From: FEN-1297 sp963787005 | GTDB lineage: Bacteria; Bacteroidota; Ignavibacteria; Ignavibacteriales; Ignavibacteriaceae | Reading direction: 5' to 3' | Length of the DNA stretch: 64,000 nucleotides | Assembly: GCA_963787005.1 (NCBI GenBank) | Contig: CAWBBX010000088.1 | Coordinates: forward strand, 1-64,000 | In this document: positions 1-8,400 of the stretch, piece by piece | Numbering within the stretch: the stretch's first letter is position 1 | How the letters are laid out: each line of letters starts with the position of its first letter | Notes under the pieces: generated by a model | The model's input: the letters and a program-made list of their open reading frames with translations, nothing else | Database searches by the model: none | Told to the model about the DNA's origin: nothing | Made by a program: the position numbers and the translations under genes

Positions 1-280
1 CCCCACCACCACCCCACATGCACCTGGTGCCATATCAACCTCGGAAAGTAGTTTCTTGAGCCAAGGCAAAATCAGGCACAGCCAGTTTGTCCGCGACGGA
101 TCGGCGATTCTCCGCAAGCATCCCGTAGCGGCAGGCACGGCCACACTAGCCAGCGTATGCGCACTCCTGTGGCGGGCGGACGGGTGGTGAAGCTCTCGCA
201 AGAGAGCTTTCACGTCTTTCAAGTCACCACGCTTCGCTTTCTGCTGGCAGCGATTGTCACCAGCAGCATGGCGCTGGCAC
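1..280. other. GC-rich, foreign-looking contig edge
   Basis: This stretch is visibly richer in G+C than anything after it and shows no homology I recognise. It begins with a C-rich run (ccccaccaccacccc), has a near-perfect hairpin around 188-213 (gctctc, gcaa loop, gagagc) and a second one around 242-268 (ctgctgg / ccagcag). Both strands are open for long stretches (roughly 20-188 on plus, 1-275 on minus), so it may be coding in its source. The change to normal composition falls at about 275-285, inside what should be the hpnC gene. It is either a real insertion or rearrangement, or a chimeric assembly end; I cannot decide from the sequence. Confidence 0.5.
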
Positions 281-448
281 TACGTAGATTTTTTAACGGG
301 AAGATTGAAATATGAAATTAATTGGACTATTTTAGGCGGAGAGGCTATTTTAGAGAAAATTAAAGCGCTGGATTTTAACGTTCTTCAAAAGAGACCTAAA
401 TTAAACAAAAAGGATTTTTTAATTCTCTTATTAAGGTCATTCAAGTAG
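254..448 (+). CDS. hpnC: squalene synthase HpnC, C-terminal fragment
   Basis: Only the last ~55 residues belong to the family. From about base 281 the translation reads YVDFLTGRLKYEI and then ILGGEAILEKI and NVLQKRPKL, the usual C-terminal pattern of HpnC-type squalene/phytoene synthases (a GRL-x-E-I helix, then GG-x-AIL, then an RP-L segment). The preceding residues (TTG at 254 to about 280) come from the GC-rich edge sequence and do not match. The substrate-binding aspartate motifs of the enzyme are therefore absent from this window. The gene stops 2 bases before hpnD, and the hpnC-hpnD-hpnE order supports the call. Start given is only the first in-frame start codon; the true 5' end is missing or replaced. 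Confidence 0.6.
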   Translation: MSPAAWRWHYVDFLTGRLKYEINWTILGGEAILEKIKALDFNVLQKRPKLNKKDFLILLLRSFK

Positions 449-450
449 AA

Positions 451-1293
451 ATGGTTGATACAGCAAAAAATATCGCAAAGAAAAGTAAGAGCAGCTTTTA
501 TTATGCGTTTAATTTATTACCTACCGCTAAGCGCGAGGCGATGAATACGGTGTACGCTTTCTGCAGGCAGACGGACGACATCGTGGATGAAGGCGACGCG
601 CCCGCCGAAATGAAGTATGCCAAGCTCCACAAATGGCGCCTCGAATTGGATAAAGCTCTCTCCGGAATATCCGAATCCGCACTTCTCAACAAGCTGGGGC
701 GGACAATATCTCAATTCAACATCCCGCTAGATCCTTTCTTCGATCTTCTTAGGGGGATGGAAATGGATCTTCAAAAAAACAGGTATCCTACTTTTGAAGA
801 TCTTAGAATGTACTGCTATTGTGTGGCCTCAACGGTGGGATTAATGTGTATCGAGATTTTCGGGTACAAGCACGGTTCGGCAAAAGACTTTGCCGTTAAC
901 CTCGGCATCGCGCTTCAGCTTACGAATATTTTAAGAGATATTAAAAAGGATTCCGAGAAGGGGAGAATTTATCTTCCGCTGGAAGATCTGAAGAAGTTTA
1001 ATTATACCGAAGAAGACATTTTCAATCATACCTATAACAGCAACTTCACCGAGCTGATGAAATACGAGGTTGAAAGAGCCAAGTTCTATTTTGATAAGGC
1101 AACAGAAAGCCTCGACCTGGACGACAAAGGCTCTATGTTCGCGGCGAGGGCGATGCAGCATATCTATTATAAAATGCTCGAAAAAATTATTCATGCCGAT
1201 TACAACGTTTATAACAAGAACATAAAAGTGTCGAAGATTGAGAAAGTCGGCATATCTCTGGGAGTCTGGGCAAAGTACAGCTTAGTTTATTGA
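451..1293 (+). CDS. hpnD: presqualene diphosphate synthase HpnD
   Basis: A 280-residue trans-isoprenyl diphosphate synthase of the squalene/phytoene synthase family. The first aspartate-rich motif is at residues 41-47 (TDDIVDE) and the second is in the NILRDIKKD segment near residue 160, both of which bind Mg and farnesyl diphosphate. The family makes presqualene diphosphate from two farnesyl diphosphates, at the membrane surface. It lies 2 bases after hpnC and overlaps hpnE by one base (TGATG), so the three are one operon. A phytoene synthase role is possible by sequence alone; the HpnC and HpnE neighbours favour the squalene route. Confidence 0.85.
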   Translation: MVDTAKNIAKKSKSSFYYAFNLLPTAKREAMNTVYAFCRQTDDIVDEGDAPAEMKYAKLHKWRLELDKALSGISESALLNKLGRTISQFNIPLDPFFDLLRGMEMDLQKNRYPTFEDLRMYCYCVASTVGLMCIEIFGYKHGSAKDFAVNLGIALQLTNILRDIKKDSEKGRIYLPLEDLKKFNYTEEDIFNHTYNSNFTELMKYEVERAKFYFDKATESLDLDDKGSMFAARAMQHIYYKMLEKIIHADYNVYNKNIKVSKIEKVGISLGVWAKYSLVY

Positions 1294-2585
1294 TGAAGAA
1301 ATGTCTGGTAATCGGGGGCGGTTTCGCCGGTCTCTCATCCGCAGTATATCTTTCCAAAGCAGGTTTCCCGGTTGAAATTTTAGAAGCCTCGCCTAAAGCG
1401 GGCGGACGCGCTTATTCTTTTATTGATAAGAAATCAAGCTCGGTTATAGACAACGGCCAGCATATATTGATGGGCTGCTATTACGATACTCTCGAGTTTT
1501 TCAAGATCATCGGCGCTTCAGGGAATCTTTCGGTTCAAAAAAAACTCGAAGTAAAATTTCTCCGCGGGGGCTTCAAAGAATTTCATCTCAAAGCCGCCGG
1601 CTCTTTATATCCATTAAACCTTCTCATCGGTATGCTGGTTTTTAAAGCCCTCTCTCTTCAAGAAAGAATAAGCCTGCTTAGATTTTTTGTAAAACTTTAT
1701 TTTAAAGATCCTTTCGAATTAACAAAATTTACGGTAAAAGAATGGCTGGAGAGTGAACGGCAGTCGCGTAGTACTATTAAATCTTTCTGGGAAATTCTTA
1801 CCTTCGGCGCTATGAACACGAGTATAGACAAGGCTTCCGCTCAAATGTTTGCCGTTATTCTGAAGAAGATGTTTTTTGCCGGCAATAAAGCGGCGTCAAT
1901 TGTAATACCGGAGATAGGGCTCAGCGAATCTTATGTTGATAATGCCTTGGATTATTTACGTCAATCGGGCGGTTCTATTAATTTTCTTGAGCAGGTGAAA
2001 AAACTTGAGACGAACGGTAATAAAATCAGTGCCGTAATAACACAAAATAAAAAGATTAACGATTTTGATTACGTAATCTCTGCCGTGCCTTTGCATTCAT
2101 TCGAAAAGTTTTCACCGTTGCCGGGATTAACCGACGGAGTGAAATTGAATTATTCGTGCATAGTATCCATTCATGTATGGCTAACGGAAAATGAACTGCC
2201 GGGAAAATTTTACGGACTGATAGACTCACCCGTTCATTGGGTATTCAACCACGGTGATCATCTTACTCTTGTCATCAGCGACGCGAACAGACTTGCCGAA
2301 AAATCATCTTCTGAAATTTTCGGGATCGTAAAATCCGAACTTAAGAAGTATCTCTTAATACCCGAAAAATATATAACAGATTACAAGATTATTAAAGAAA
2401 AAAGAGCGACTTTCGTTCCGTCGAAGTCGGTATTAAGCGGCAGACCGGGCCCGGGCACAAATTTTTCCAATTTATATCTAGCGGGCGACTGGACTTCGAC
2501 CGGGCTGCCGGCCACAATAGAAGGCGCGGTAATAAGCGGCAAAACCGCTGCGAATCTTATCATAAATCGGGAAAATGGAAATTGA
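1293..2585 (+). CDS. hpnE: hydroxysqualene oxidoreductase HpnE
   Basis: An FAD-dependent amine oxidase/desaturase-like protein of about 430 residues. The N-terminal Rossmann dinucleotide motif (GGGFAGLSSA) starts at residue 8, followed by the acidic end of beta-2 (ILEASPKAGGRA). The C-terminus has the second FAD motif (LYLAGDWTSTGLPATIEGAV). HpnE converts hydroxysqualene to squalene in the HpnCDE pathway. The start is set at the ATG that overlaps the hpnD stop (TGATG), giving translational coupling; a TTG one codon upstream is also possible. No squalene-hopene cyclase is in the window, so whether squalene goes to hopanoids is not shown. Confidence 0.85.
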   Translation: MKKCLVIGGGFAGLSSAVYLSKAGFPVEILEASPKAGGRAYSFIDKKSSSVIDNGQHILMGCYYDTLEFFKIIGASGNLSVQKKLEVKFLRGGFKEFHLKAAGSLYPLNLLIGMLVFKALSLQERISLLRFFVKLYFKDPFELTKFTVKEWLESERQSRSTIKSFWEILTFGAMNTSIDKASAQMFAVILKKMFFAGNKAASIVIPEIGLSESYVDNALDYLRQSGGSINFLEQVKKLETNGNKISAVITQNKKINDFDYVISAVPLHSFEKFSPLPGLTDGVKLNYSCIVSIHVWLTENELPGKFYGLIDSPVHWVFNHGDHLTLVISDANRLAEKSSSEIFGIVKSELKKYLLIPEKYITDYKIIKEKRATFVPSKSVLSGRPGPGTNFSNLYLAGDWTSTGLPATIEGAVISGKTAANLIINRENGN

Positions 2586-2779
2586 CCCGCCATAGTCCCT
2601 CTTTCTTTTATTGACCTTTTCATCACTTCCATAAAAATATTAGTTGAAATTTTGTTCTTATGTAGTTAGATTAATATCGTTGTATAAGATAATTGCCGAA
2701 ACAGCTTGTTCATTTAAAAAATATCGTGACAAGATTAGGTAATTGTTGAATTTCATAAAAATTCATAAGGGGAATTAAA

Positions 2780-4078
2780 ATGGAAACTACGAACACCACC
2801 ATGACCAAAACCGCGAAGTTAGTTCTAAAGGACCAAGAGTACGACCTGCCTGTTATAACAGGTTCGGAAGGTGAGCTCGGAATAGATATAAACGAGCTTA
2901 GAAAAAAAACGACGGCTATTACTTTCGATAACGGTTACGGAAACACAGGCTCGTGCGAGAGTGCTATCACCTTTATTAACGGAGAAAAAGGCATCCTTCA
3001 ATACAGAGGATACTCGATAGAGGATCTCGCAAAAAATTCTAACTTCATGGAAGTTAGCTACTTGTTAATTTTCGGTCATCTGCCGAATAAGAAGGAACTG
3101 GAAAACTTCCACTTTCAGATGACGCATCACAGTCTTATTCATGAAGACATGAAGAAATTCTTCGAGGGATTTCCTCCCACCGCTCACCCGATGGGGATCC
3201 TTTCTTCAATGGTAAGCTCTCTGTCCGCTTTCTATCCCGAAGCAGGATACGATACCGACGTTAAGCTTAACATCGTAAGACTTCTCGCAAAGCTGAAAAC
3301 CATCGCGGCTTTCTCCTATAAGAAATCTATAGGCCAGCCGTACGTTTACCCGAGAAACGAACTCAGCTATACAGCCGATCTTCTCCATATGATGTACGCC
3401 GTTCCTTCAGAGGAATTCGAAGTACCTAAGGTTCTGGAAGAAGCTCTCGATCTTCTTCTTATTCTTCACGCCGATCACGAGCAGAATTGCAGCACATCGA
3501 CGGTAAGAATGGTCGGAAGCAGCGAAGCAAACCTGTTCGCTTCTATTTCTGCAGGCATCTGCGCGCTGTGGGGCCCGCTGCACGGCGGAGCTAACCAGCA
3601 GGTCATATCCATGCTTGAGAAGATCAGGGATGACGGCTCCGATTATAAGAAGTACGTTAACATGGCGAAGGACAAAGAATCCAAGTTCAAACTGATGGGA
3701 TTCGGTCACCGTGTTTATAAGAACTTCGATCCGCGTGCGAGAATACTTAAAGAATCTGCCGACAAGGTTCTGAGCCAGCTCGGAATAAATGATCCGATGC
3801 TGGAGATTGCCAAGAACCTTGAGGAAGTTGCGCTGAAAGATCCTTTCTTCATCGAAAGAAAATTGTATCCAAACGTGGACTTCTACAGCGGTATTATCTA
3901 CCGTGCGATGGGCATACCTACAAATATGTTCACCGTTATGTTTGCTTTGGGAAGACTCCCCGGCTGGATAGCTCAATGGAAAGAGATGAGGGAGAATCCC
4001 GGCGCGAGGATTTACAGGCCGAGACAGATTTATGTAGGCGAAACAAAACGCAGCTACGTTCCGCTTTCCAAGCGTTAA
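2780..4078 (+). CDS. gltA: citrate synthase
   Basis: A 432-residue type II citrate synthase that condenses oxaloacetate with acetyl-CoA at the entry to the TCA cycle, in the cytoplasm. The catalytic regions are all visible: HADHEQNCSTSTVR (His region), GPLHGGANQ (catalytic His), GFGHRVYKNFDPRA (substrate-binding His and Arg) and the NVDFYSG segment carrying the catalytic Asp. The N-terminal ~50 residues form the extra domain typical of the hexameric bacterial type. A ribosome site (aagggg) precedes the ATG by about 8 bases. A 195-base gap with an AT-rich promoter-like region separates it from hpnE, and a hairpin terminator follows directly, so it is probably transcribed alone. Confidence 0.95.
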   Translation: METTNTTMTKTAKLVLKDQEYDLPVITGSEGELGIDINELRKKTTAITFDNGYGNTGSCESAITFINGEKGILQYRGYSIEDLAKNSNFMEVSYLLIFGHLPNKKELENFHFQMTHHSLIHEDMKKFFEGFPPTAHPMGILSSMVSSLSAFYPEAGYDTDVKLNIVRLLAKLKTIAAFSYKKSIGQPYVYPRNELSYTADLLHMMYAVPSEEFEVPKVLEEALDLLLILHADHEQNCSTSTVRMVGSSEANLFASISAGICALWGPLHGGANQQVISMLEKIRDDGSDYKKYVNMAKDKESKFKLMGFGHRVYKNFDPRARILKESADKVLSQLGINDPMLEIAKNLEEVALKDPFFIERKLYPNVDFYSGIIYRAMGIPTNMFTVMFALGRLPGWIAQWKEMRENPGARIYRPRQIYVGETKRSYVPLSKR

Positions 4079-4104
4079 TCTGTAATGTGAAAATTAATTA
4101 TGTG

Positions 4105-4137
4105 GCGCGCGGTGAGAAATTATCGCGCGCTTTTTAT
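4105..4137 (+). terminator. terminator after citrate synthase
   Basis: GCGCGCG at 4105-4111 pairs with CGCGCGC at 4124-4130 across a 12-base loop, followed by TTTTTATTT. It lies 27 bases after the citrate synthase stop codon. Confidence 0.8.
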
Positions 4138-4403
4138 TTGCGTAGACTTTTATCTAGCTGCCGGCCGGCGCTTTGCTGGTAGTTAAGTACCTTCTCTAAT
4201 TCTTTTTTAGTCTTAGCGCTCATAATTGTAGTATCAGTAGCCAACTTCTTGCTGAGATAGTAGCGCTCATGTAGCTGCTGATCAATTAACTCGTCGCCGT
4301 TGGTGATTTTATTCATCTCCTTTATTAGTTTATCCGGTACTTTGAATTTAACAGCGAGGAAAATTACTCCAGCAGTGCACAGCATGAAAAATAATTTTTT
4401 CAC
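4134..4403 (-). CDS. small membrane-anchored hypothetical protein
   Basis: An 89-residue open frame on the minus strand starting with GTG. The N-terminus is KKLFFMLCTAGVIFLAVKF, a single hydrophobic segment that could be a signal anchor. The rest is hydrophilic, helical-looking and rich in Lys, Glu and Gln, with no Cys or metal motif. I do not recognise a family. It is convergent with citrate synthase and its stop codon sits in the T-run of that terminator. The upstream sequence (aagaaacaaggtg) offers a weak ribosome site. Coding is plausible from the hydrophobic N-terminus and the absence of any other gene in the region, but not certain. Confidence 0.45.
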   Translation of the reverse strand: MKKLFFMLCTAGVIFLAVKFKVPDKLIKEMNKITNGDELIDQQLHERYYLSKKLATDTTIMSAKTKKELEKVLNYQQSAGRQLDKSLRK

Positions 4404-4662
4404 CTTGTTTCTTGCTAATATTTATGAAATGGTTCTGAGGATATACCGCTAACATAAAATATATTTGAAACAGTTACATAGCAAGAAAAAAATTAGTTGT
4501 TAAGGCCAACAGTTTCATGCGCCAACTAATGATTTTTGCTGCATAGACTTCTTTTAGTGCCTGAAAATTTAGAACTGTGACAGAGCATCTAAAATTTGTT
4601 AACTTTAAAATTCATCATATTACCAATTATTAAAAAGCAAACAACCAGTCAGGTGAAAAGTT

Positions 4663-5172
4663 ATGGTGGATAAAGCAAGAGACTACATCAAAAGGCTTCA
4701 GCTTGAGCCGCACCCTGAGGGCGGTTATTTTAAGGAGATTTATAGATCGGGAGAAATTTTTGAAGCGGAACATCTGCCCGGCAGATACAACGGCGACAGG
4801 TCGTTTTCCACGAGCATTTATTTTATGCTCGCAGGCAATCAGTTCTCGTCGTTTCATAAATTGAAGTCGGATGAGCTTTGGCATTATTATGACGGAGTTT
4901 CAGTAAAGATTTATGTTTTATCCGCCGAAGGTGAGCTAAGTACGATTACTTTGGGCAGGGAATTAAACAAAGGTGAGAGGCTTCAAGCCGTTATTGAAAA
5001 GGGCAGCTGGTTCGGTGCCGAACTGACGGATAAAGATTCATTTGTCCTGATAGGATGCACAGTTTCTCCCGGGTTTGATTTCCGGGATTTTGAACTGGGC
5101 AATAGAGAAGAACTAATAGCTCGGTTTCCGCAGCATGAGGAGTTAATTATCAAGCTTACTAAAAGCAGATAA
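4663..5172 (+). CDS. DUF985 (cupin_5) family protein
   Basis: A 169-residue single-domain cupin of the DUF985 group. Family landmarks are LxLxPHPEGGYFKEIYRS at the N-terminus, STSIYFML, the SDELWHYYDG segment and the CTVSPGFDFRDFELG C-terminal motif. Known structures in the group are double-stranded beta-helix dimers; their biochemical role is not settled, though a sugar- or small-molecule-binding role has been suggested. The ATG follows agtcaggtgaaaagtt, a reasonable ribosome site. It stands alone between AT-rich spacers. Confidence 0.85.
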   Translation: MVDKARDYIKRLQLEPHPEGGYFKEIYRSGEIFEAEHLPGRYNGDRSFSTSIYFMLAGNQFSSFHKLKSDELWHYYDGVSVKIYVLSAEGELSTITLGRELNKGERLQAVIEKGSWFGAELTDKDSFVLIGCTVSPGFDFRDFELGNREELIARFPQHEELIIKLTKSR

Positions 5173-5184
5173 ATAAGAATTAAT

Positions 5185-5216
5185 GGGCTCTCCTTTTATG
5201 AGCCTGTCGGCTTTTT
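5185..5216 (+). terminator. weak hairpin terminator after the cupin gene
   Basis: GGCTC/GAGCC and the alternative AGCC-tgtc-GGCT stem (5201-5212) end in TTTTT at 5212-5216. Short stem, so only moderate support. Confidence 0.45.
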
Positions 5217-5481
5217 GTACCTAAATTTAGCAGCGACAAAAAAATACCTTAAATCAAATGAGCGAATGTAATACATTAAACATTGAAATTGTTACTTTTA
5301 GGTACGGATTTGTTGAAATTAAGGACTAATTTATCTAAATTTTTCAGCTAAAATTAAATCATTAGGAGGAGCATTATCGGTATTTTTTTACGATAGTCAT
5401 TATTTCAAACATTTCCATTAAGGGATTCGTATTAGTCGTAATAAAATAAATCTGATATGGGAGATTGCCCGCGCTTCTTTC
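5217..5481. other. AT-rich leader of sprA
   Basis: No gene is seen in this spacer. It has a strong Shine-Dalgarno-like AGGAGGA at 5364-5370 that is not followed by any ATG/GTG/TTG at normal spacing in the sprA frame. A stop codon (TAA, 5419-5421) bars extension of sprA beyond 5422. It presumably carries the promoter of the sprA-porX run. Confidence 0.4.
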
Positions 5482-8400
5482 ATGGCTGTTCTGGTGTTCT
5501 ATGCGGCAATCAATCTAGGTTTTGCTTATCCTTATGAATCTCAGATAAATGAGTCTCTATGGCTTCACGCCTGCTTCAGATTCAATCTAGATAGTAATTT
5601 GAGCACCGAAGGGATTAAACCGGCCCTGCGGGAGAACACCCCCCAAGTTTCAAAAGAAGAGCCAAGGGAGGTTAGGATCCCTGTTAACTTTACCCCCGAT
5701 TCCACCGATAAGAAGATAACCGTAAGCGATTCCACCGCGCGTTTCGATACTACACAGACTTTCTCGGACAGCCTTGCCGCTTTAAAAGATACCGTAAAGA
5801 TTGATTCGATGTCCATAGATTCAACCGCAAGAATTGAATATCTCAAGTACAAAAGAGAAGATGTCCCGTACGTTAGATACAAGCTTAATAATGAATCAGA
5901 TTTCTACGCCCAGCCTAACCAGAAAACAAGAACCATCTCGATAGACTCTACGGGGAAATACGTAGATATAAAGGAAGAAGTTTCCGGTGAGAAAACGAAG
6001 ATCTTGCTTCGCCTTCCTATAGACGATTATATTAAACTTCGGCTTGCTATGAACAGCGAGAAAACGTGGCGGGACTTGAACGGCAAGTACGAATACAAAG
6101 GTTCCTCAAAAGAACTCGGACAGTTAATAAAAGATATTACGAACTTCGAGATCCCACTGCCGAGCGTGGGAGTTTTGAGCATTTTCGGAAAACCGAAAAT
6201 TAGTCTGAGAATCGGCGGCGCGGTAGATATTCACGGAGCCTGGCGAAATGAGACGACCCAAGGTGTTACGGCCTCCCGTCTGGGTAATACGAGGAATGAG
6301 CCCGACTTTAAACAGCAGGTTCAGATTAACGTAAACGGTACTATAGGTGACAAGCTTAATATTAGCGCCGACTGGAATACCGAGCGTACTTTCGAGTACC
6401 AGAACCAGTTAAAAATTAAATACACCGGTTATGAAGACGAGATTATTCAAAGTATTGAAGCCGGGAACGTTTCTTTGCAGACAACTCCGCTGGTCGGAGG
6501 AAGCGAGGCGCTGTTCGGTGTAAAGGCACAAATGAAGCTCGGGCCCCTGACATTAACTACACTCGCCAGCCAGAAAAAAGGCGAGGTTAAAGAGGTGAAC
6601 GTAAACAGCGGTTCTACATCCCAGGATTTTACCATTAGAGCTTATAATTACTCTACAAATAATTATTTTGTAGATACAGTTTACGCCAGCACAAATCCTA
6701 AATATAATTTGTTCTATAAATATTACGGGAAACCTAATCCTGAGGTCGATCCAACGAAACGTATCGTAGATATACAGGTTTGGAAATCGGTTAACGGTCT
6801 GACGATCGACCGGTCAAAAGAAAGAAGAGCCAATGCATATATAAATCTTCCTGCCAGGACAGCCAATCAAAAATATTCTGACAGCTTGAGAGCAGATATT
6901 GCTAATCCGGTTCCGGGGCAAATTGAAACAGGTAGGTTTGTTCTTCTTACACCTGATGTTGATTATACCCTGCATCCCGAAACCGGTTATATAACTTTCC
7001 ATACCCAGGTACAAGATCAAGACGTAATTGCAGTTGCATATCGTGTAGAGAACGGCCCCAGTAAGGGTGATGATTCTTACTACGGGGAATTTATCGGCGG
7101 AACAAACACTGATTCTACAACCAATGATTCAACACTAATTCTTAAGCTTGTCAAACCTCAAAATCTTAAGCCTCAGTATACACAGGCATGGCGCCTTCTT
7201 CTGAAAAACATTTATTCGATCGGCGGAAGAAATATTAAAAAGGAAGGATTTGAGTTTAACATAAAATACGAGATCCCGGGACAGGATGCGGTTACCGATC
7301 TTCCTACTCCAGCCGGAACCATACAGCTTCTGCATGCTTTCGGATTAGATAATTACAACTCGAGCGGCGGAGCCACGCCTGATAACATATTCGACTGGGT
7401 TCCTGATGTTACTGTTCTGCCCACTTCAGGCGAAATAATATTTCCTACACTTCAGCCGTTCGGGAAAAATTTACCCGACGGAATTCCTGATTCTCTTCGC
7501 TATAGTAGTGTTTATGATACGTCATTGGTTTTTGCACAGCAGGATAAAGCGCACGACAGGTGGTCGCTTACAGGGAAGTATTCCGGCGAGGCGAGCTCGG
7601 TTTACCAGCTCGGATTTAACGTTGTAGAAAACTCTGTAAGAGTAACACTTAACGGACGGGAATTAACGGCAGGTTCCGACTATACCGTTGATTACAACAT
7701 CGGGCAGCTTACTATTAGAAACTCACAGGCATTAGTACCCGGAGCCGATTTAAAAATCACATACGAACAAAATGACTTGTTTCAGCTTGCGTCTAAAACT
7801 CTACTCGGTGCACGCGGAGTATTCGACTTTTCAAAGAAAACGAAACTTGGCTTCTCAATCTTAAACCTTAACCAGCAGACATTAAGTGATAAAGTAAGAA
7901 TAGGCGAAGAACCGCTGAGCAACACTATTATGGGCGTTGATTTTAAAACACAGGCAGATCTTCCGTTCCTAACTAAAGGGCTGGATAATATAATATCGAC
8001 AAAAGAAATGTCATCGTTTAACGTTTCGGGCGAGGTCGCTTACATGAATCCCGATCCTAATACAATGAAAAGTACGATACCGGACGACGGAGGTCAAAGT
8101 ATAGCTTACATAGATGATTTCGAAGGAGCAAAGAGAACGATTCCAATCGGTGTGTCATATACTTCATGGAAGGACTTGAGCGCTCCGAATAAAATTCCGT
8201 CTCTCGGAAACCTGACGCCCGAGCAGATGATGGATTATAAAGCAAAGAGTTTTTGGTACACAATCACGCCTTCCGATGTCCTTGTCCCGATGATTTGGGG
8301 AACTCGTAAGAAGGTTGCTACCGCCGACCAGCAGGTACCTGTTCTCGATTATGTCTTCTTACCTGATACGCCGGGCACATACAATTATCATCCGAAGCTT

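Noticed and set aside
188..268. Two hairpins in the GC-rich edge, considered as a self-splicing intron or structured RNA.
   Set aside because: No domain V-like motif, no RNase P, tmRNA or rRNA pattern that I can identify. Too short to judge.
3407..3976. Minus-strand open frame opposite citrate synthase.
   Set aside because: The plus strand carries the citrate synthase catalytic motifs; this is a shadow frame.
4404..4662. AT-rich spacer with an inverted repeat (TTAGTTG / CAACTAA), considered as a tRNA or small RNA gene.
   Set aside because: No cloverleaf is possible and the loop is too large for a typical hairpin RNA.
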